From: Takakia lepidozioides
Lineage: Eukaryota > Streptophyta > Takakiopsida > Takakiales > Takakiaceae
Assembly: GCA_030704615.1 (NCBI GenBank)
Contig: CM060733.1
Coordinates: forward strand, 34,350,001 to 34,414,000
Length of the DNA: 64,000 nt
Direction: 5' to 3'
Shown: one piece after another, positions 43,467-55,819 of the stretch
Numbering within the stretch: position 1 is the stretch's first letter
Layout of the letters: every line of letters starts with the position of its first letter
The notes under the pieces: generated by a model
The model's input: the letters and a program-made list of their open reading frames with translations, nothing else
Databases searched by the model: none
What the model was told of the DNA's origin: nothing
Made by a program: the position numbers and the translations under genes

Positions 43467-46400
43467 ACTTCACAATTTTTAGCTGGAACATTAGAGATAT
43501 AGGCTCTGATCACTCGGCTCCAAAAAGGGCAAGGATCAAACACTGGGCCTCAAATCTTCTCAATCGCTCCTCCGTCGTCTTTCTCCAAGAACATAAGCTT
43601 GACCCTGCTAAAATAACCTCCCTAGGGAGTTCTATCTGGCCCTCTATCTCCGCTTACTGGAACCCTACGGTTGCTGACTCAAGAGGGGGAACTGCTATTT
43701 TCGTCTCTCCTTCCTTAAGCCCAAGTATCCTGTCAAACGACATATGGGTTCAGGGTCATGTACAATCTATCATCATGAACCTGGGCCCATCTATCGGGAA
43801 GGTAGGGCTGCTAAATATCTATGCTCCAAATAACGAACTAGAACGTGTTGATCTATGGTCCTTGTTGAGGCTCAAAACTATGCAGTTGACTGACATTCAA
43901 CATTGGGTTATTGGAGATGACTTTAATATGGTTGAGACAGATGAGGATAGAGCAAGTCCTAATGATCACAACCTTTCAGCCATTGAAAGAGACTCATGGG
44001 ATTCCTTTTGCTTAGCCATTGGTCTATTGGACGCCTCCCCCCCACAAAGGGATGAGCTCAAATATACATGGTCTAACAATAGGCAGCCTCCCAACCTTGC
44101 GCTTCCTCGCCTAGATAGGTTTTACTGCTCTGCCCACCTGTTGAACTGGTCAGTCAGATCTCCTATTGTTCCTATCACCCCAGGTTTTGATCACTCTCTT
44201 GTCCAGATATCCCTTCATACCCCAGGTTCTAGAGTGAGAGGTAGAAGCTTCTTTAAGCTTAACCCTGCTCTTCTCTCTGACCCAGAGGTCGTGACCACTC
44301 TTCAAAGGGCCTGGTCCTCTGCTAACCTCCCCTTCTCCTCTCCCACTCTCCTTTTTCTCTCCAAACTCCAAATTCTAAGGAACATCTGCATAGACCTCTC
44401 CAAGAAAATGACAGAAGAGAAGTCTCAAAAAGAAAAAGCTCTCACAAAGTGCCTACACGTCTGTCAGTTCCAAATGCAGAGTGGCAGGGACGATCCACAA
44501 ACCTACATCTCCTATAAGGCTGCCAAGCAAAACCTCTCGCTGCTATTCCATGATAGAGAACAATTTATTAAAATTAAGGCTGGGGTTAATTGGTCTCTCA
44601 AGGGGGAGAAAATGTCTAAATATTTTTTTGCTAAGGCAGCTCAACATGGAGCATTCCTTCCTTACGTGATGTGTCGGGTCTGCCCTCCTCTGTCCCCAAG
44701 AAGATGTCCACCATTGTTGCTGATTTCTTCATGAAGCTCTTTGAAAAGAGACCCCAATCACCTCTGATGGAGGAAGCCAGAAGCACTTTGCTGAACAATA
44801 TCCCATGTTCGCTATCTTCTATGGATAAGGCCAAGATGGCAGAGCCTTTTTCTGAAGAAGAGTTGGGCAAAGCAGTGGATGCTTTGGCTTCTAAGAAAAG
44901 TCCCGGCCTTGATGGCCTGCCGATTGAATTCTTTAAGACCCTTTGGCCAACCATTGGGGGGGATTTCCTGCACATGGCTAATGATATTTTGCAGAAGAAG
45001 GTGATGCCCTCACAGATGTCTGAAGGTCTCATCACCCTTATCTACAAAAAAGGAGAGAGAGACAATGTGGCTAGCTACCGTCCCATCACACTTCTCAATT
45101 CTACTTACAAAATTATAGCCAAGACACTGGCTTTAAGGTTGCAACCCTTGCTACCTAGAATCATAAGAAAGGACCAGACTGATTTTCTCAAAGATCGCAT
45201 GATACTTGACAACATTTTGTTGGTACATGAGGCACTTCACAGAGCTACTCTAAATAACCAACCCCTTGCCCTCCTCATGCTAGACTTCGAGAAAGCTTTT
45301 GATTCTATAGATTGGTCCTTTCTGCTGGCAGCTTTGGATAAGTTTGGTCTTGGTGGCCATTTCTCGTCTTGGGTGAAAATTTTGCTTGAGTCTGCTTCTA
45401 GTAATGTTATAGTTAATGTAGTGATCTCCAAATCTTTCCTATTTCTAGATCAGTTAGGCAAGGGTGCCCATTGGCACCCTTCCTCTTTCTGATTGCTGCA
45501 GACTCGCTCGGGCATCTGTTTCAAGCTAGACAAGACATCATGGGCCTTCAGCTACCAACCTTTATGCCAGAAATGGTCAAACTCTCCATGTATGCTGACG
45601 ACACTACTCTTTCGCTGGACAACTCCACCCAAGACAATATTGACCGAGCTCTGCAGGCTTTGCAAATTTTTTGCTTGGGATCTGGTCTGAAAATCAATTG
45701 GAGGAAATCCATGGGCCTCCTCTCCTTGTTACAAAACCAGGCACCTACCTCGCATTGCAATTCTTGGGGACTGGACATTGGCCTGAATTGGCTTCAAGTG
45801 GGAGAGTCTCACACACTACTGGGCCATCAAATTGGTATAAACATATCCCAGCAACGTAGAATGCAGGCTGTCATTGCTAAGCTAAGGAGAACTTTGGCCC
45901 ATTGGAGCTCCTCCATGCTCTCCATTGCGGGGAGAACCCTGGTGGCCAACCAAGTGCTCCTTGCTTCCACATGGTTTTCTGCTGCTGTCTGGGACCCGGG
46001 TACCTCAATGGTGAAAGAAATAAAGGCTCTGATTTGGAATTTCATATGGGGTGCGACCACACAAGCGCCAGTGAGAATGGCCCCAATCTCTTGGGAGCAG
46101 CTGTGCCAACCCAAATCCAAAGGAGGGCTTGGGATTCTTGATCCGGTAACGCGGATAAAAACACTTTTGGCCAAATGGATACCTCAAGCCGTAGCTCATC
46201 GCCACAGCCCCTAGAGCAAACTTATTCAACCCTACCTGATGGGAGCCATGCCCTCTTCCTCTCCTCTATGGGCTCAATCATTGCACTGGATTGTTGCATT
46301 GGGACAAGAAGTGAGATGGGCTTCATAATCTACTTTCACCTGGTTTCTTTCGTGCCCCCTGGCTGCCCTGCAGTTTGACCCTGGGGAGTGGAGATGGAAG

Positions 46401-47221
46401 GACAACCAAAAATCCCCCTTCTTCTCTTATTCTGCTAAGAAGGGTTACTTGATGTTGAAACCAACCATGTCATTCCTTTCCAAGTGGACAGAAAAGTGGG
46501 GTCACTTAAATCTGGCACAGGCCAGCTGGGACCTGATATGGAAGGATATGTGGAAGAAGGAGAGAGCGGCCAAGATTTCGAGATTTTTGTGGAAGCTTGT
46601 GCATAGAGTTTTGCCCGTGAATGCTTAGACCCTTCTCAACAATACCTCCTGCAACTTGTGTAATGCTTTGCCAGAATTGATAGAGCACTGCTTGACTGGA
46701 TGTCAGTTCTCCTCTAACATCTGGGCAGCAGTGATGAGGTTCTATGCCAACTGAACATCCTTTCCATCTCCCCCCCCCCACCCTCTTTGTTGCTTCTGAA
46801 CATCTTGCCTGACCAAACTCTATGTAACTGCCCTGTCTGGACAAGTCTTAGGGCTATTACTTTGTGGAACATTTGGAAAGTTAGGTGCTCATTTGTGTAT
46901 GAGGGCAAACCCCCCAGGGGTAGGTCAAGCATTTTTTGCATATATCAAGACCTGCTTACTGAGGGGAGAAAAGAATGGGGCGTAATGTCTGCACCTATTT
47001 CCACATCTTCAGAACTGCGTGGGAGGAAGCTCCTCACTGATTTTCAACAGTCCTGGGTAAAAATGGCATTCTCGGAGCTAGTGTTTCCAACGAATGCTTT
47101 TGCTGGCAAATCTCCACTCCAACTACATGGGATGTCTCCTGGTGATGGAGACGGAGGGGACTTCAATTGGAGGCACAAGAAGGTTCGAGTGACCAAGTTT
47201 CGAACCCAATTGCGCTTCTAG
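43463..47221 (+). pseudogene. LINE ORF2: endonuclease, reverse transcriptase, zinc-binding C-terminus
   Basis: The APE-type endonuclease starts MNFTIFSWNIRD, then FLQEHKLD, GDDFNMVE (about 43911-43935; Gly before DFN replaced by Asp) and FDHSLVQI. After a frameshift near 44690, RT reads KKSPGLDGLPIEFFK, SYRPITLLNSTYKI, LMLDFEKAFDSIDW (first catalytic Asp) and, after a second frameshift near 45460, KLSMYADDTTLS (YADD 45591-45602). A zf-RVT-type segment (FLWKLVHRVLPVNA, then CNLCNALPELIEHCLTGC near 46650-46705) and a C-terminal frame (46787-47221) end the protein. Family role: target-primed reverse transcription. At least four frame breaks make it inactive as given. Confidence 0.85.
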
Positions 47222-47910
47222 ATGGCTTCCTTTCTAGAGGCTTCCTTTCTTACGATTCTAAGTGTTTTTTTTCGCACGCAGGCCCTGTTTGGGATCACCT
47301 CTTGCAGATTTGTTGTCCATCTCTGCTTGCCAGCAAGCGGTGGGGCCTTTGGTATATTTCTTTTTAGTTTTGCTGCCTCGGCCAATTGGTCATGGGACCT
47401 TTCTTCTCCCTCAGTCTGGGTCTTCAGCCTAGGGCCATTGGGTTTGCAGGCCAAATTCTCCTTTAGGCTTATCTGAAGCCTGTATCTCTGGTTGCAGGCG
47501 GTGGGGCCTTTGGTATCTTTTTTTTTTTAGATTGCAGCTTCGCCAGTTGGTTATGGGACCTTCTTCTCCTTCAGTTTGGGTCTTCAGCCTAGGGCCATTG
47601 TGTTTGCAGACTCAATTTCTCCTTTAGGCTTATCTGAAACTTGCATCTCTCGTTGCTTCCTTGACGCTGCTTACCAGCAATCTCCCTTACGCTTTGCTAC
47701 TTGTCCATCTCTCTCTCCTCTGCCCGACTTGCTTTGCTATCTGCTCTGCGTTGTTTCTTTTCATATAGCTCGTTTGCTATGGCTACGGGATGTTTCCCTT
47801 CAGTTATTAGCCTTACAGCCTCCCCGGTGGTTATTTTTTCCACCTTATGTGAACCTTATTTATTTAATTTGATTAAAAGGGCCTCTGTCCCCTTTCCAAA
47901 AAAAATAAAT
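47222..47910 (+). other. LINE 3' UTR with ~160-bp direct repeat
   Basis: Two similar units begin GGTGGGGCCTTTGGTAT at about 47339 and 47499 and share GGGTCTTCAGCCTAGGGCCA. The segment ends in an A-rich tail (CCAAAAAAAATAAAT near 47898), the usual LINE terminus. Confidence 0.7.
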
Positions 47911-48651
47911 CTGTAGGGCTAGGTGCTACCGCGTCCTTTACTTGCGTAAAGAGATTGTCATTATTTTTCTTTGTATTTATTGGATCTCCCTCTACCCAAA
48001 ATCCATCTGGCCCAGGCCTGGAGATGTCGTCTGATGACATGACAATACGATAAAAAATAATGGCAATTTCTTTACGTCAGGGGAAGTGGCATTTCTCGAC
48101 GTTGTTCCGCAGCGACGGTAAACTTCAGAGGCGTCGGTACACATGTTTGAATTTTGTAATGTTGCAATGTCGGTGTCAGTGATCTAATGGTGTAAGCATG
48201 TGGGTGACCGTGTCGGAGTTTGAACTTATTGCTCCGCAGTGTCCGCGACTTGGGTACATAAGCACGTGGGAGGCCAAACGTGTGGGTCCCATGATCCATC
48301 CCACTCGTGACTCGGTTTTGGGGGCGCATTACAATCCCCCCAGCGCTCTTCATTTTTCATTGTTTCCTCGCTCTCTCTCTCTTGCTCTACTTTGTCTCGT
48401 AATCTTTGAGCCTGTGTACCTCTGTTGCTTGCATTCTATTTGCTTACACAATTCTGAGCCTGTTTGGAGGAGATGGAATGTTGTTAAAAGCTCGGCTAGC
48501 CTGCACTGATATACCGCTCTTGCTGTAGCTTGATATTAGCTTCTTTCAGGAACTGAGCCTGGTTTGTCAATCCATTACTCAAACAAGTTGCACTGACATC
48601 AGGATATCTTCTACTTGGCTAGTGTATGATATATAGTTTGATCTTCCTGTG
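47911..48651. other. intergenic, upstream of hydrolase gene
   Basis: Non-coding. Contains a SINE-like unit (about 48165-48260) and a CT-rich stretch (CTCGCTCTCTCTCTCTTGCTC, 48368-48388) of the kind often found in plant core promoters or 5' UTRs of the gene at 48652. Confidence 0.45.
48165..48260 (+). repeat. possible tRNA-derived SINE fragment
   Basis: TGATCTAATGGTG (48180-48192) resembles an A box (TGGTCTAATGG-type) and GGAGTTTGAAC (48215-48225) a B box, about 33 bp apart. No tail or flanking duplication was established. Confidence 0.35.
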
Positions 48652-50437
48652 ATGTCACTTTCTCGGATCATATATCCTGTGCGGCAGCTCTGGCCACGGC
48701 CCGCAGCTGATAGCAACCCCTTGCCAGTGCACGATGAACCAGAGTTGGTTGTCATTCTCTTCCATGGTCTACAATTTGCCAGTGGCGGAGCAGCCTGGAT
48801 AGATACATGGAAGCAGCGTGGAACGGATGTGTGCTGGGCAGAGAAGTGGCTGCCAGAGGATCTGGGTGGCAACGTTCGAGTTCTGTCCCTCGACTACGAT
48901 GCTCACGCCACAGGCCACACTGAATCCGTGAGTGACATCGGCCAGAATCTAATCGGCAGCTTGGTTGACATGTAAGTGATCCTAATCCTAATCAATGTTT
49001 TAGATTAGATCTAATTTCCATGCTAAATAAATCTAAGCCTTCTAATGTGAATTTCTCTTCAAATGGTGACCAACTTATTCTTTCACTCCTTTCTGCTATA
49101 ATGCAATATGCTATACTATAAATGTTTGAAGTTGTGGTTAGAGCTTATCTGGCTTCTTTAGTGAAACTAAGTATGATAGACAGCAAGTGAGTGATTGTGG
49201 GCTATTGTGTGTGTGCAGGCCACAGTGGGATCTTACAACGGCACGATCCATTGTGCTGATAGGCCACAGCTTGGGAGGACTTGTAATCAAGAGCTTGGTT
49301 GTTGAAGCAGGAAGGGCCAAGGTCAGACCACCCAGAAATTCCTTGGATACACGCAAGGCAAAGTATTGCGCAGCTTTTCTCGAGAATTTACAAGGTGTGG
49401 TGTTCTACGGTGTGCCCCATACTGGAGCAGACATTGCAGCCTTTGGGAAGCTGTGCAAGAAGGGCATTTTCGGGGGTAAATTATTTGCTGGTATCCTTAA
49501 AGACTTGGACCCCTTCCAGAAAAAAATGGTGGAGCTATCTAATGATTTTATAGACACGGTTCCCGACTCTATCAACATATATGCGTTTGCAGAGGCGCTT
49601 TCCACCCAAGGGCCGGTAAGTCATATGTCTTGTATAGCTAGGAGACAGTACGTCGGAGTTGGCTGAATGCAACCATCCACCAACATTCTGTAGATGTGTA
49701 TGTGTAAGATAGTTGACTAGAAATTTCTATACGTTATCAATTGACGTACGTATAGCACATAATAGCACAGAAGACGTCATGCGTATTGACGCGTCTTCTA
49801 TGCTCTTATGTGGGCAATGGATTACATTTTGAGAATTTCTAGAAAGACCCATCGATTACTGTTGGATTTAATCTCAGGGACTAGGATGTAATTAACGACT
49901 GGGAGTTGAAACTGCATCTTTCTGAACCTTAAATCCTCTAGTTCAGATATCACTCGAGGATGTAGTTTGTACTATAGATGGTTTTCTCATGAAGAATATC
50001 CGAGGATTTTTACCCTCATGATCATGACTTGATGGATGCAGACAGTAATAGTGCCAAAGGCATCGGCTATGGAACTTGCACGCAGTCACCATTACACTGT
50101 TGAAGACGCAAACCACTTCAATGTTTCCAAGCCTGTTAATAAGCAACATCCAAGCTACCGTTTGATGCTGGAGTTCATGAAAACTGCGACATCAGACAAA
50201 ATATACTGGCCTGCTAGATCTACATCTACGTATACAGCTACGGTTCTCTTTTGGAGTGTTCACTGGAAGGTTTTGTGTATTATCGCAGTTGGAGTGATAG
50301 CTATTATCTACCTGTTGGTAACTGTACTGCTGACAAAGGTGTCTTTGGACAGAATGTCGGATATGTTCCAAACAGTTCGGCGCGAGCAGGAAAATATGAT
50401 GAACAACCAGTGGAATCAGAGGAGCAACTGGCCTTGA
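48652..50437 (+). CDS. SERAC1-like alpha/beta hydrolase, three exons
   Basis: Exons 48652-48971, 49219-49615 and 50042-50437 join in frame to 370 codons. Donors are AT|GTAAGT and CCG|GTAAGT; acceptors are TGTGTGCAG and GGATGCAG. The protein has an early ILFHGLQF strand-turn, LSLDYDAHATG, then the nucleophile elbow IGHSLGG (Ser about 124), GVVFYGVPHTGAD, and a likely catalytic His in DANHFNVSKP (about 264). This matches the PGAP1/SERAC1-type lipase-like fold. A single hydrophobic helix (about 307-336) followed by a short polar tail suggests a tail-anchored membrane protein. ATG 48652 was chosen as the first in frame. The substrate is unknown. It is the only intact host-type gene seen. Confidence 0.88.
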
Positions 50438-50791
50438 ACGTGGACCGGGCAGGACGGCAACTCGCATCCAGAGACGTGGACGTGGAACGCTCCTGAACTA
50501 GAGCAACACCAACCGTAAATTGTACAATGTTCATTCATCCATTCATTGTGCTGTTTATTGGAATATAAATGTAAATATAAGTTCTACCATCCATAGAAAA
50601 TTACAAGAAATGTCTTAAACGTCAATGTATGCATGAATGAACAATGCATCGTGCGTGATAGTGGTCTTCTCAGGGATTTGATTTCTTTCCCCCTTAATTC
50701 CAAATAAAGTTTCCAGGCCCCTGTTGCCTGTTTTAATCTTTATTGATGGATATAAGTTTTTATTCTTGAAGGAAAAACCAAGACATACTAG
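50438..50791. other. 3' flank of hydrolase gene
   Basis: AT-rich 3' UTR/intergenic DNA with AATATAAATG-type possible polyadenylation signals near 50562-50580. No gene seen. Confidence 0.4.
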
Positions 50792-51035
50792 GGTAGCATG
50801 TGCCCTTGGCCCAAGTGTCCAATGTCATCTATGTCCAAGTGCAATCCCCTATGTATCCAGAGACCCCCTTGTTTGGGAGATCTTGGGTAGCCTGTGCTGC
50901 TGGCCCAAGTGTCCAATGTCATCTAAGTCTAAGTGCAATCCCCTATGTATCAAAGTGCGTTTCCTATGTCGAGGCCCAAATGCAACCTTAGGGTAGCCTT
51001 TGTCGTTGGCCCAAGTGTCCAATGTCATTTAAGTA
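50792..51035 (+). repeat. tandem repeat, ~100 bp x 3
   Basis: Units start GGGTAGC at about 50792, 50885 and 50993 and share TTGGCCCAAGTGTCCAATGT or a close variant, and (first two) CAAGTGCAATCCCCTATGTA-like blocks. Spacing 93 and 108 bp; the third unit is partial. Confidence 0.8.
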
Positions 51036-51313
51036 AGTTTTTATCTACAGAGCTTACGACCAAATTTGAACCGGAGACCTTTCCCTTTATATCTCTCCCA
51101 TCGAGGCTCCAACCATTGTCCCGGGAATGCCCACTTTGCCATTTTTGCTATTTTTTGTGAATTTTCAGCGACCAAAAGTACTCGGAATTCCACATCTCCC
51201 TCACCGCTTGTCCAAAAATCATGAGACCAAGCCGGTGCATCCCTCCTCATCAAGGGCTTTTCAACGCAACCAAGCACCCGCGCTGGCCCGCGGTTTGAGA
51301 GATCTCAACGACG

Positions 51314-51346
51314 CTACAAAACAAAACAAAACAAAACAAAACAAAC
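51314..51346 (+). repeat. (ACAAA)n microsatellite
   Basis: Roughly six consecutive ACAAA units. Confidence 0.9.
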
Positions 51347-52018
51347 GTCTCGCTTCATGTATTGATGGTGGATAGTTGTTTTTGGACCAAGAGCTTTTAA
51401 ATAGGTCGCATATTATTAATCTCAAAACTTGGTAGGGTATCTACATTCTTTGTATAAATTTTCTTGTAAGTAGATTTGTCATGACTGCAAGTACGTTTTC
51501 ATAGGTGCTTTGTTTATTAGATTCAATCCAATGTCCACTACCTTTCCACTGAATTTGTTTCACTCTCCAAGAGCATAGTATTGTATAAATGACGCTTCCA
51601 TTTGTTTGAAATTTGTAGAGACCTTGTTACCTCAACACTTCACGCTCATAAAAGAAAATCACCAACAAACCCAAACTGCAATATATGTTCAAGGATATGG
51701 ACCACAGCTTGGAAAACTCAAACAAAACATGTACATCCGTGCATTAAGACAGCTTTATTTGTTCTCAATTGACACGTACAATATATTGCTCGGATGAATT
51801 GGCTGTTATAAAGAGAGAGAGAGAAAGGCTCTTGATTAAATTGCCTATTTTAGGCCCCGTAACGCCCAGTGGGTGTCATTGACTCTTCCAAAAATTGAGA
51901 CCCTTGCAGTGAAAACTGGAAATCACTTTATGAGAACTGAAATTTAAAATTTTGACCGCACCTTATGTGCCCAATTGGAGGCAATCCGTTCAGATTTGGA
52001 AAATTCCTGCCATTGAGT
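51347..52018. other. non-coding interval
   Basis: AT-rich, no recognisable gene; a short GA repeat lies near 51812-51825. Ends at the gypsy B LTR-like start. Confidence 0.45.
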
Positions 52019-52478
52019 TGTAGCCCCATACTTGCTTATGCCTGGAAATAACCTGTTTCATCCAAAACGGCGATACACATTCATAGTATATTTTTTTTGG
52101 CGTATAAAGCCGTTGATCCGTTACAATGATGTTTAGGTTAGGGTTAGTTTAGGCTGGTGGCTTGATCCTGGCCCTTCATTAGATCTAGGGCTGCAAGGCA
52201 GCACCGTGGGCTTGGGCCTATAAAGCCTCGCCACGCGGCGGGCCACTACGGTTAGGGCTTTTGTGTAAAGACGGCGCCCTGACACAAGGTCAGAGCGGTG
52301 TATTCAGGAGTTAGTGTGTATGTGATTTGGGTGTACAAACTTTGGATGAGAGCTCCTGTGTGTGTCAGATCCGCTCGCTTGATCCTCCTCTCGCGCATTG
52401 CCTACTCTTCTGCTTGCCCCTTTGTTGTGAAAACACGTTTCTTGAGAGGAAGGGAGGATATGCTTCAGGCTCGTTTTG
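52019..52478 (+). repeat. LTR-like repeat of gypsy B (5' side)
   Basis: Starts TGTAGCCCCATACTTGC and matches the minus strand of 1517-1980 over its length. It lies upstream of the plus-strand gypsy B gag, as a 5' LTR should. The boundary with the internal region is unclear: a minus-strand TGGTGTCAGAGC, like an initiator-Met tRNA primer site, lies at about 52532-52543, in the wrong orientation for this element. Confidence 0.55.
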
Positions 52479-52789
52479 TGGTGGAGGAAAGCCGGGTAGC
52501 ATTCAGGTGTTTTAGCATCCACTGCCCGCTCTGACACCATTTGCTGGGTTGTTGAGGGATCTGCGCGCTAATCTTTGTTTTTGCTCTCTAATCAGTCTTG
52601 TCTGATGGAGGCCAGCCACCTTGCGATGTTTTCTCCTGTTGTTTCGTATTTGCCTTGCATGCCCCTGCCAGGCGGCCCGAGTGGCTCTCGCGAACCAGAC
52701 ATGAAACTTTGTCTACCAAATCGCAACCAAGAACTTGCAGATGCGTTTGGCAGGCAAAAACAAAGACAATTGTGGAAAAGAAAGAACCT

Positions 52790-53993
52790 CTAAGCCGCCG
52801 GAATGAGCAGTCGCGGCCTCGGGCTCGGCACCCGTGAAGCTTCGGAAGTCCAGACAGAGCAAGAAAGAAGCTTGAGCAGGTCGTGAGAATCAGAACTATA
52901 CACTGCCAACGCTAGCCACTCCCACACCTTCTCGTCCTTAATCCATAAGCCCACCCGCGTCGTGCCATTGTCCTCCCACGTCCGGGACAACACTGAGGAG
53001 TTGGGAAAACTATCCAGGCGAAGGACACGCTGTTCTTCAAAGCAGGTACCTGGCAAAATCACGATGTCGGACGACTGGACATGCAAACTACCTCCCACGA
53101 GACCATCCACCAAGTCCACCGTCGTGGGCTTGTAACGACAGACCCGGGCATGAAATCGAAGAGCTCGCAACAACAAGGCTCCAGAGCCTTCAAGCAGCAA
53201 TGAGAGCCACGAGCCTGCTGTCCGTTCGGTCGTCTGCCACAGGCTTGACTCACGGCGAACTGACAATGGTAGGTGGAGCCCGAACGCTTCCTAGGCCACC
53301 TGCCGATGATGAAGAAGATGAGCCTTGAACACCTCTGGTCTCAAGCACAGGGAGTTTCTGACAGCCACAACGGCTTGGGTCTGGCACAACGCACTCTCTC
53401 TCCAAGAGCCAGAACTAGACCCAGGGCGCACAAAAATTGCTTCGTGATGACTGTTCAGACGACGAGCATCCTCGCGCACAAATGCTTCAAACTTCTCAAA
53501 CCACTGCACATCCTCCGGAAGCAATTCCCCTAGAGACTCATCATACTCCTGAGAGCGCTCAATATCCCTCTCAAACTCTCTCTCTCTCTCGTTCTCTCGG
53601 ACACTCATAATCAGGACCTGGATCATAGAAATTGTCAAAATTATAGTATTCAGGATCGTAGCTATCTAAAGAGCTGGGAGACCTCGCATCTCTTGGTGAC
53701 TAGACCTCATCCTCATTCACATCAACATCATATCTAGGGTTATTTGAATTCATATGCACGACAAGACCAAGACCAACAGTGCTGGGTTCAGGCAGGGGTG
53801 ACACTGGTGAGACAACAATGCCAAGCAGCGCACGTCGAGAGGGGTTAGTGACAACAAGATCAGTCGCTACTGTCAAAGCAGGGTCAGTCACAATTTCAAG
53901 AACCAAATCAATTTGCATCGACAGACTTTCTCCCTCTCTGCGTGCTACACAGCTAGAACTACGCACCGAAGCCATCGTCCTGCAACATAACAC
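52790..53993 (-). pseudogene. unrecognised antisense ORF in gypsy B leader
   Basis: Three minus-strand frames read as one damaged protein: 53993-53700 (MASVRSSSCVARREGE start, hydrophobic/Pro-rich middle, acidic end), 53638-53291 (a Glu/Arg-rich stretch then LLPEDVQWFEKFEAFVRED) and 53266-52790 (SSDIVILPGTCFEEQRVLRL, WEDNGTTRVGLWIKDEKVWE). The last two are in the same frame, separated by a single TAG at 53288-53290; a frameshift separates the first. No family was recognised. It lies between the gypsy B LTR-like repeat and gag, pointing away from gag. It may be an accessory ORF of the element or a captured host fragment. Confidence 0.4.
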
Positions 53994-54041
53994 AAATCAG
54001 ACAACCTCCAAGCAGGTAATGCCTCGGTTGATGACGTTTCC

Positions 54042-55816
54042 TTGGACTCTGGTAATTTTGAGGAGGACTTAGAATTGTTGCATGATGATGGTGTCGTGAG
54101 GATAGATAGGGAGGGCTCTATTGTTTTGCCCATAAGATCGGGGATGGCAAAAATTGCGATTCTTCCTATTCAGATTAGTGGGGCCATGGAAGTTCAAGGT
54201 AGTGAGCCCATGGTGCAGTCTGGTCATGGACAAGGTAGAATCGGGTTGGTCTCGGACGTTAGGGCTATTACGAGCAGTATGCCGGCCCAGGGTGCTAACG
54301 TGAGTCCTAGTGTGTTGCATGTTGTGGATTTCCCTAGTCCCACTCCGGGGGAGGGAATTTGTTGCCTGCAAGTTCAGGCGTGCATGTGGGCAGTTTTCCT
54401 GTGTTGAATGTGCATGGTGTTGTTCAAAGTGGGGGTATCATGATGCCAGGGCACTCTAGTGTGTCTACTGCTCTGACTTCTGCCATCACAGGTCAATCAA
54501 TGGGGGCCCTTTCTGCTCCACAGGCTGGGGTGCCACCACACCTTGTCTCTAGTCAGTCCATGGGTATGTACGTTGGTAATATCCCTCCTAATGGTCTAAG
54601 ATCAGTGTCAACACAACCGGTGGGAGTGGCATCCACTCTTCCCATGAGTGGAATGCCACAAATCCACTTGCAGTCGACCTACCCTGCTGCTCAGCCAAAT
54701 GTGGCAACACCTGCTCTCCCCATGGGCACGGTGGCATCACATCTGTCAACTTCTACTGCTGTAGGATCAGCCAGCAATAATAATATGAGTTGTAATTCTG
54801 CATCTAATATTGGATATGTGCATGGTAATACTGCTGTTATGGTTCCTTGTTGCCCTACTCATGGGTCTTTCCTCCCTGGTCACATTAACCATAGCCTGCC
54901 TTGTCATCTGATCCCTCAGCTGACTACTCAACCTTACCCGGAATATACCATGGGAGAAGACTTTGATAGATATCTTCAGATGTTTGAGGTTATTGCTGGT
55001 GTCAATGGAGTGCCTGAGAATTTCAAAATGGCAATTTTTAGGATGAGCATGAAGGGACCAGCTCGTGACTTACTACATGCGCCTGTCATGGATGATCCCG
55101 ACCTCATCTGGGCAGCTCTGGTGGAATGGGCAAAGACCTTGTTCAAACCACCTGAGAGGCCTCTGGATTGCTTTGCCAAGCTTTCTGCTAGGACTTACCA
55201 ACCTGGGGAATCATTGTGGAAGTATTACATGGATCTTAAATTTGCTGCTGTTGAAAATATCATAGACCCTGCAGAGAGAGATCGTATGGTTAAAAGGTAT
55301 TTTCTCTTTGGGTTGCCTTCCACTGTTCAGAATTGGGCTCAGCGACGTCATTTTGTCAATGACAAGACTATGTTAGCAGAAATTAATCTTAAAATGGCAG
55401 ACTTGGCTGACAGCAAATCAATGCAACGTCATGTCAAGTTTCAAGCTCCAATGGGCTCCGAGCTTGGCATGCCTGCAACATCTTCACCATATGTTCCTCC
55501 TGTCATGATATGCAAAGCTGATGATTTTAATCTTCAGGGATTGGCTAATACTATGGGAAGTCTTAGTGAGTCTGTTGCCACTCAGTTTGCTGCCATGCAG
55601 GCTCATCAACAGAGGTGGCAGCCTCGACATGGCCAAGGACCAACAGGTGGTAACAATAGGGGTCGAACCCAGACTGGGCAAGCCTATGAGGGTAATTGTG
55701 CTGCCTGTTATATTTGTGGGTCATTTGAACACTGGACGAAGCATTGTCCAGACAGAGCAGGGCTACCTAAGCTGATCAAGAACAAGAAGACAGCTAGTGG
55801 CTCTTCCCCTCTTTAA
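54042..55816 (+). pseudogene. gypsy B gag
   Basis: The first frame (54042-54360, no ATG at its start) shifts near 54360 into a 485-codon frame. Its N-terminal half is Ser/Pro/Gly/Met-rich and low in charge. From about 54945 it becomes a Retrotrans_gag domain (YPEYTMGEDFDRYLQMFE, FKMAIFRMSMKGPARDLL, YQPGESLWKYYMDLKFAA). One CCHC knuckle, CYICGSFEHWTKHC, lies at 55706-55747. One frameshift only, so better preserved than the rest of the copy. Confidence 0.85.
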
Positions 55817-55819
55817 AAA

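Larger units (their letters stand above)
28320..47910 (+). mobile_element. L1-like LINE split by gypsy A copy 2
   Basis: The LINE runs from a 5' UTR (about 28320-29163) through ORF1 (29164-30984 plus 43028-43466), ORF2 (43463-47221) and a 3' UTR ending in an A-rich tail near 47898-47910. Gypsy A copy 2 sits in ORF1 between TAAG duplications. Without it the LINE is about 7.5 kb. The 5' UTR shares a segment with the minus-strand LINE at 14530-14560. Flanking target duplications of the LINE itself were not identified. Confidence 0.85.

Noticed and set aside
52532-52543. TGGTGTCAGAGC (minus strand) as a primer-binding site
   Set aside because: The match to an initiator-Met tRNA site is close, but orientation is opposite to gypsy B and no matching LTR or gag follows on the minus strand.
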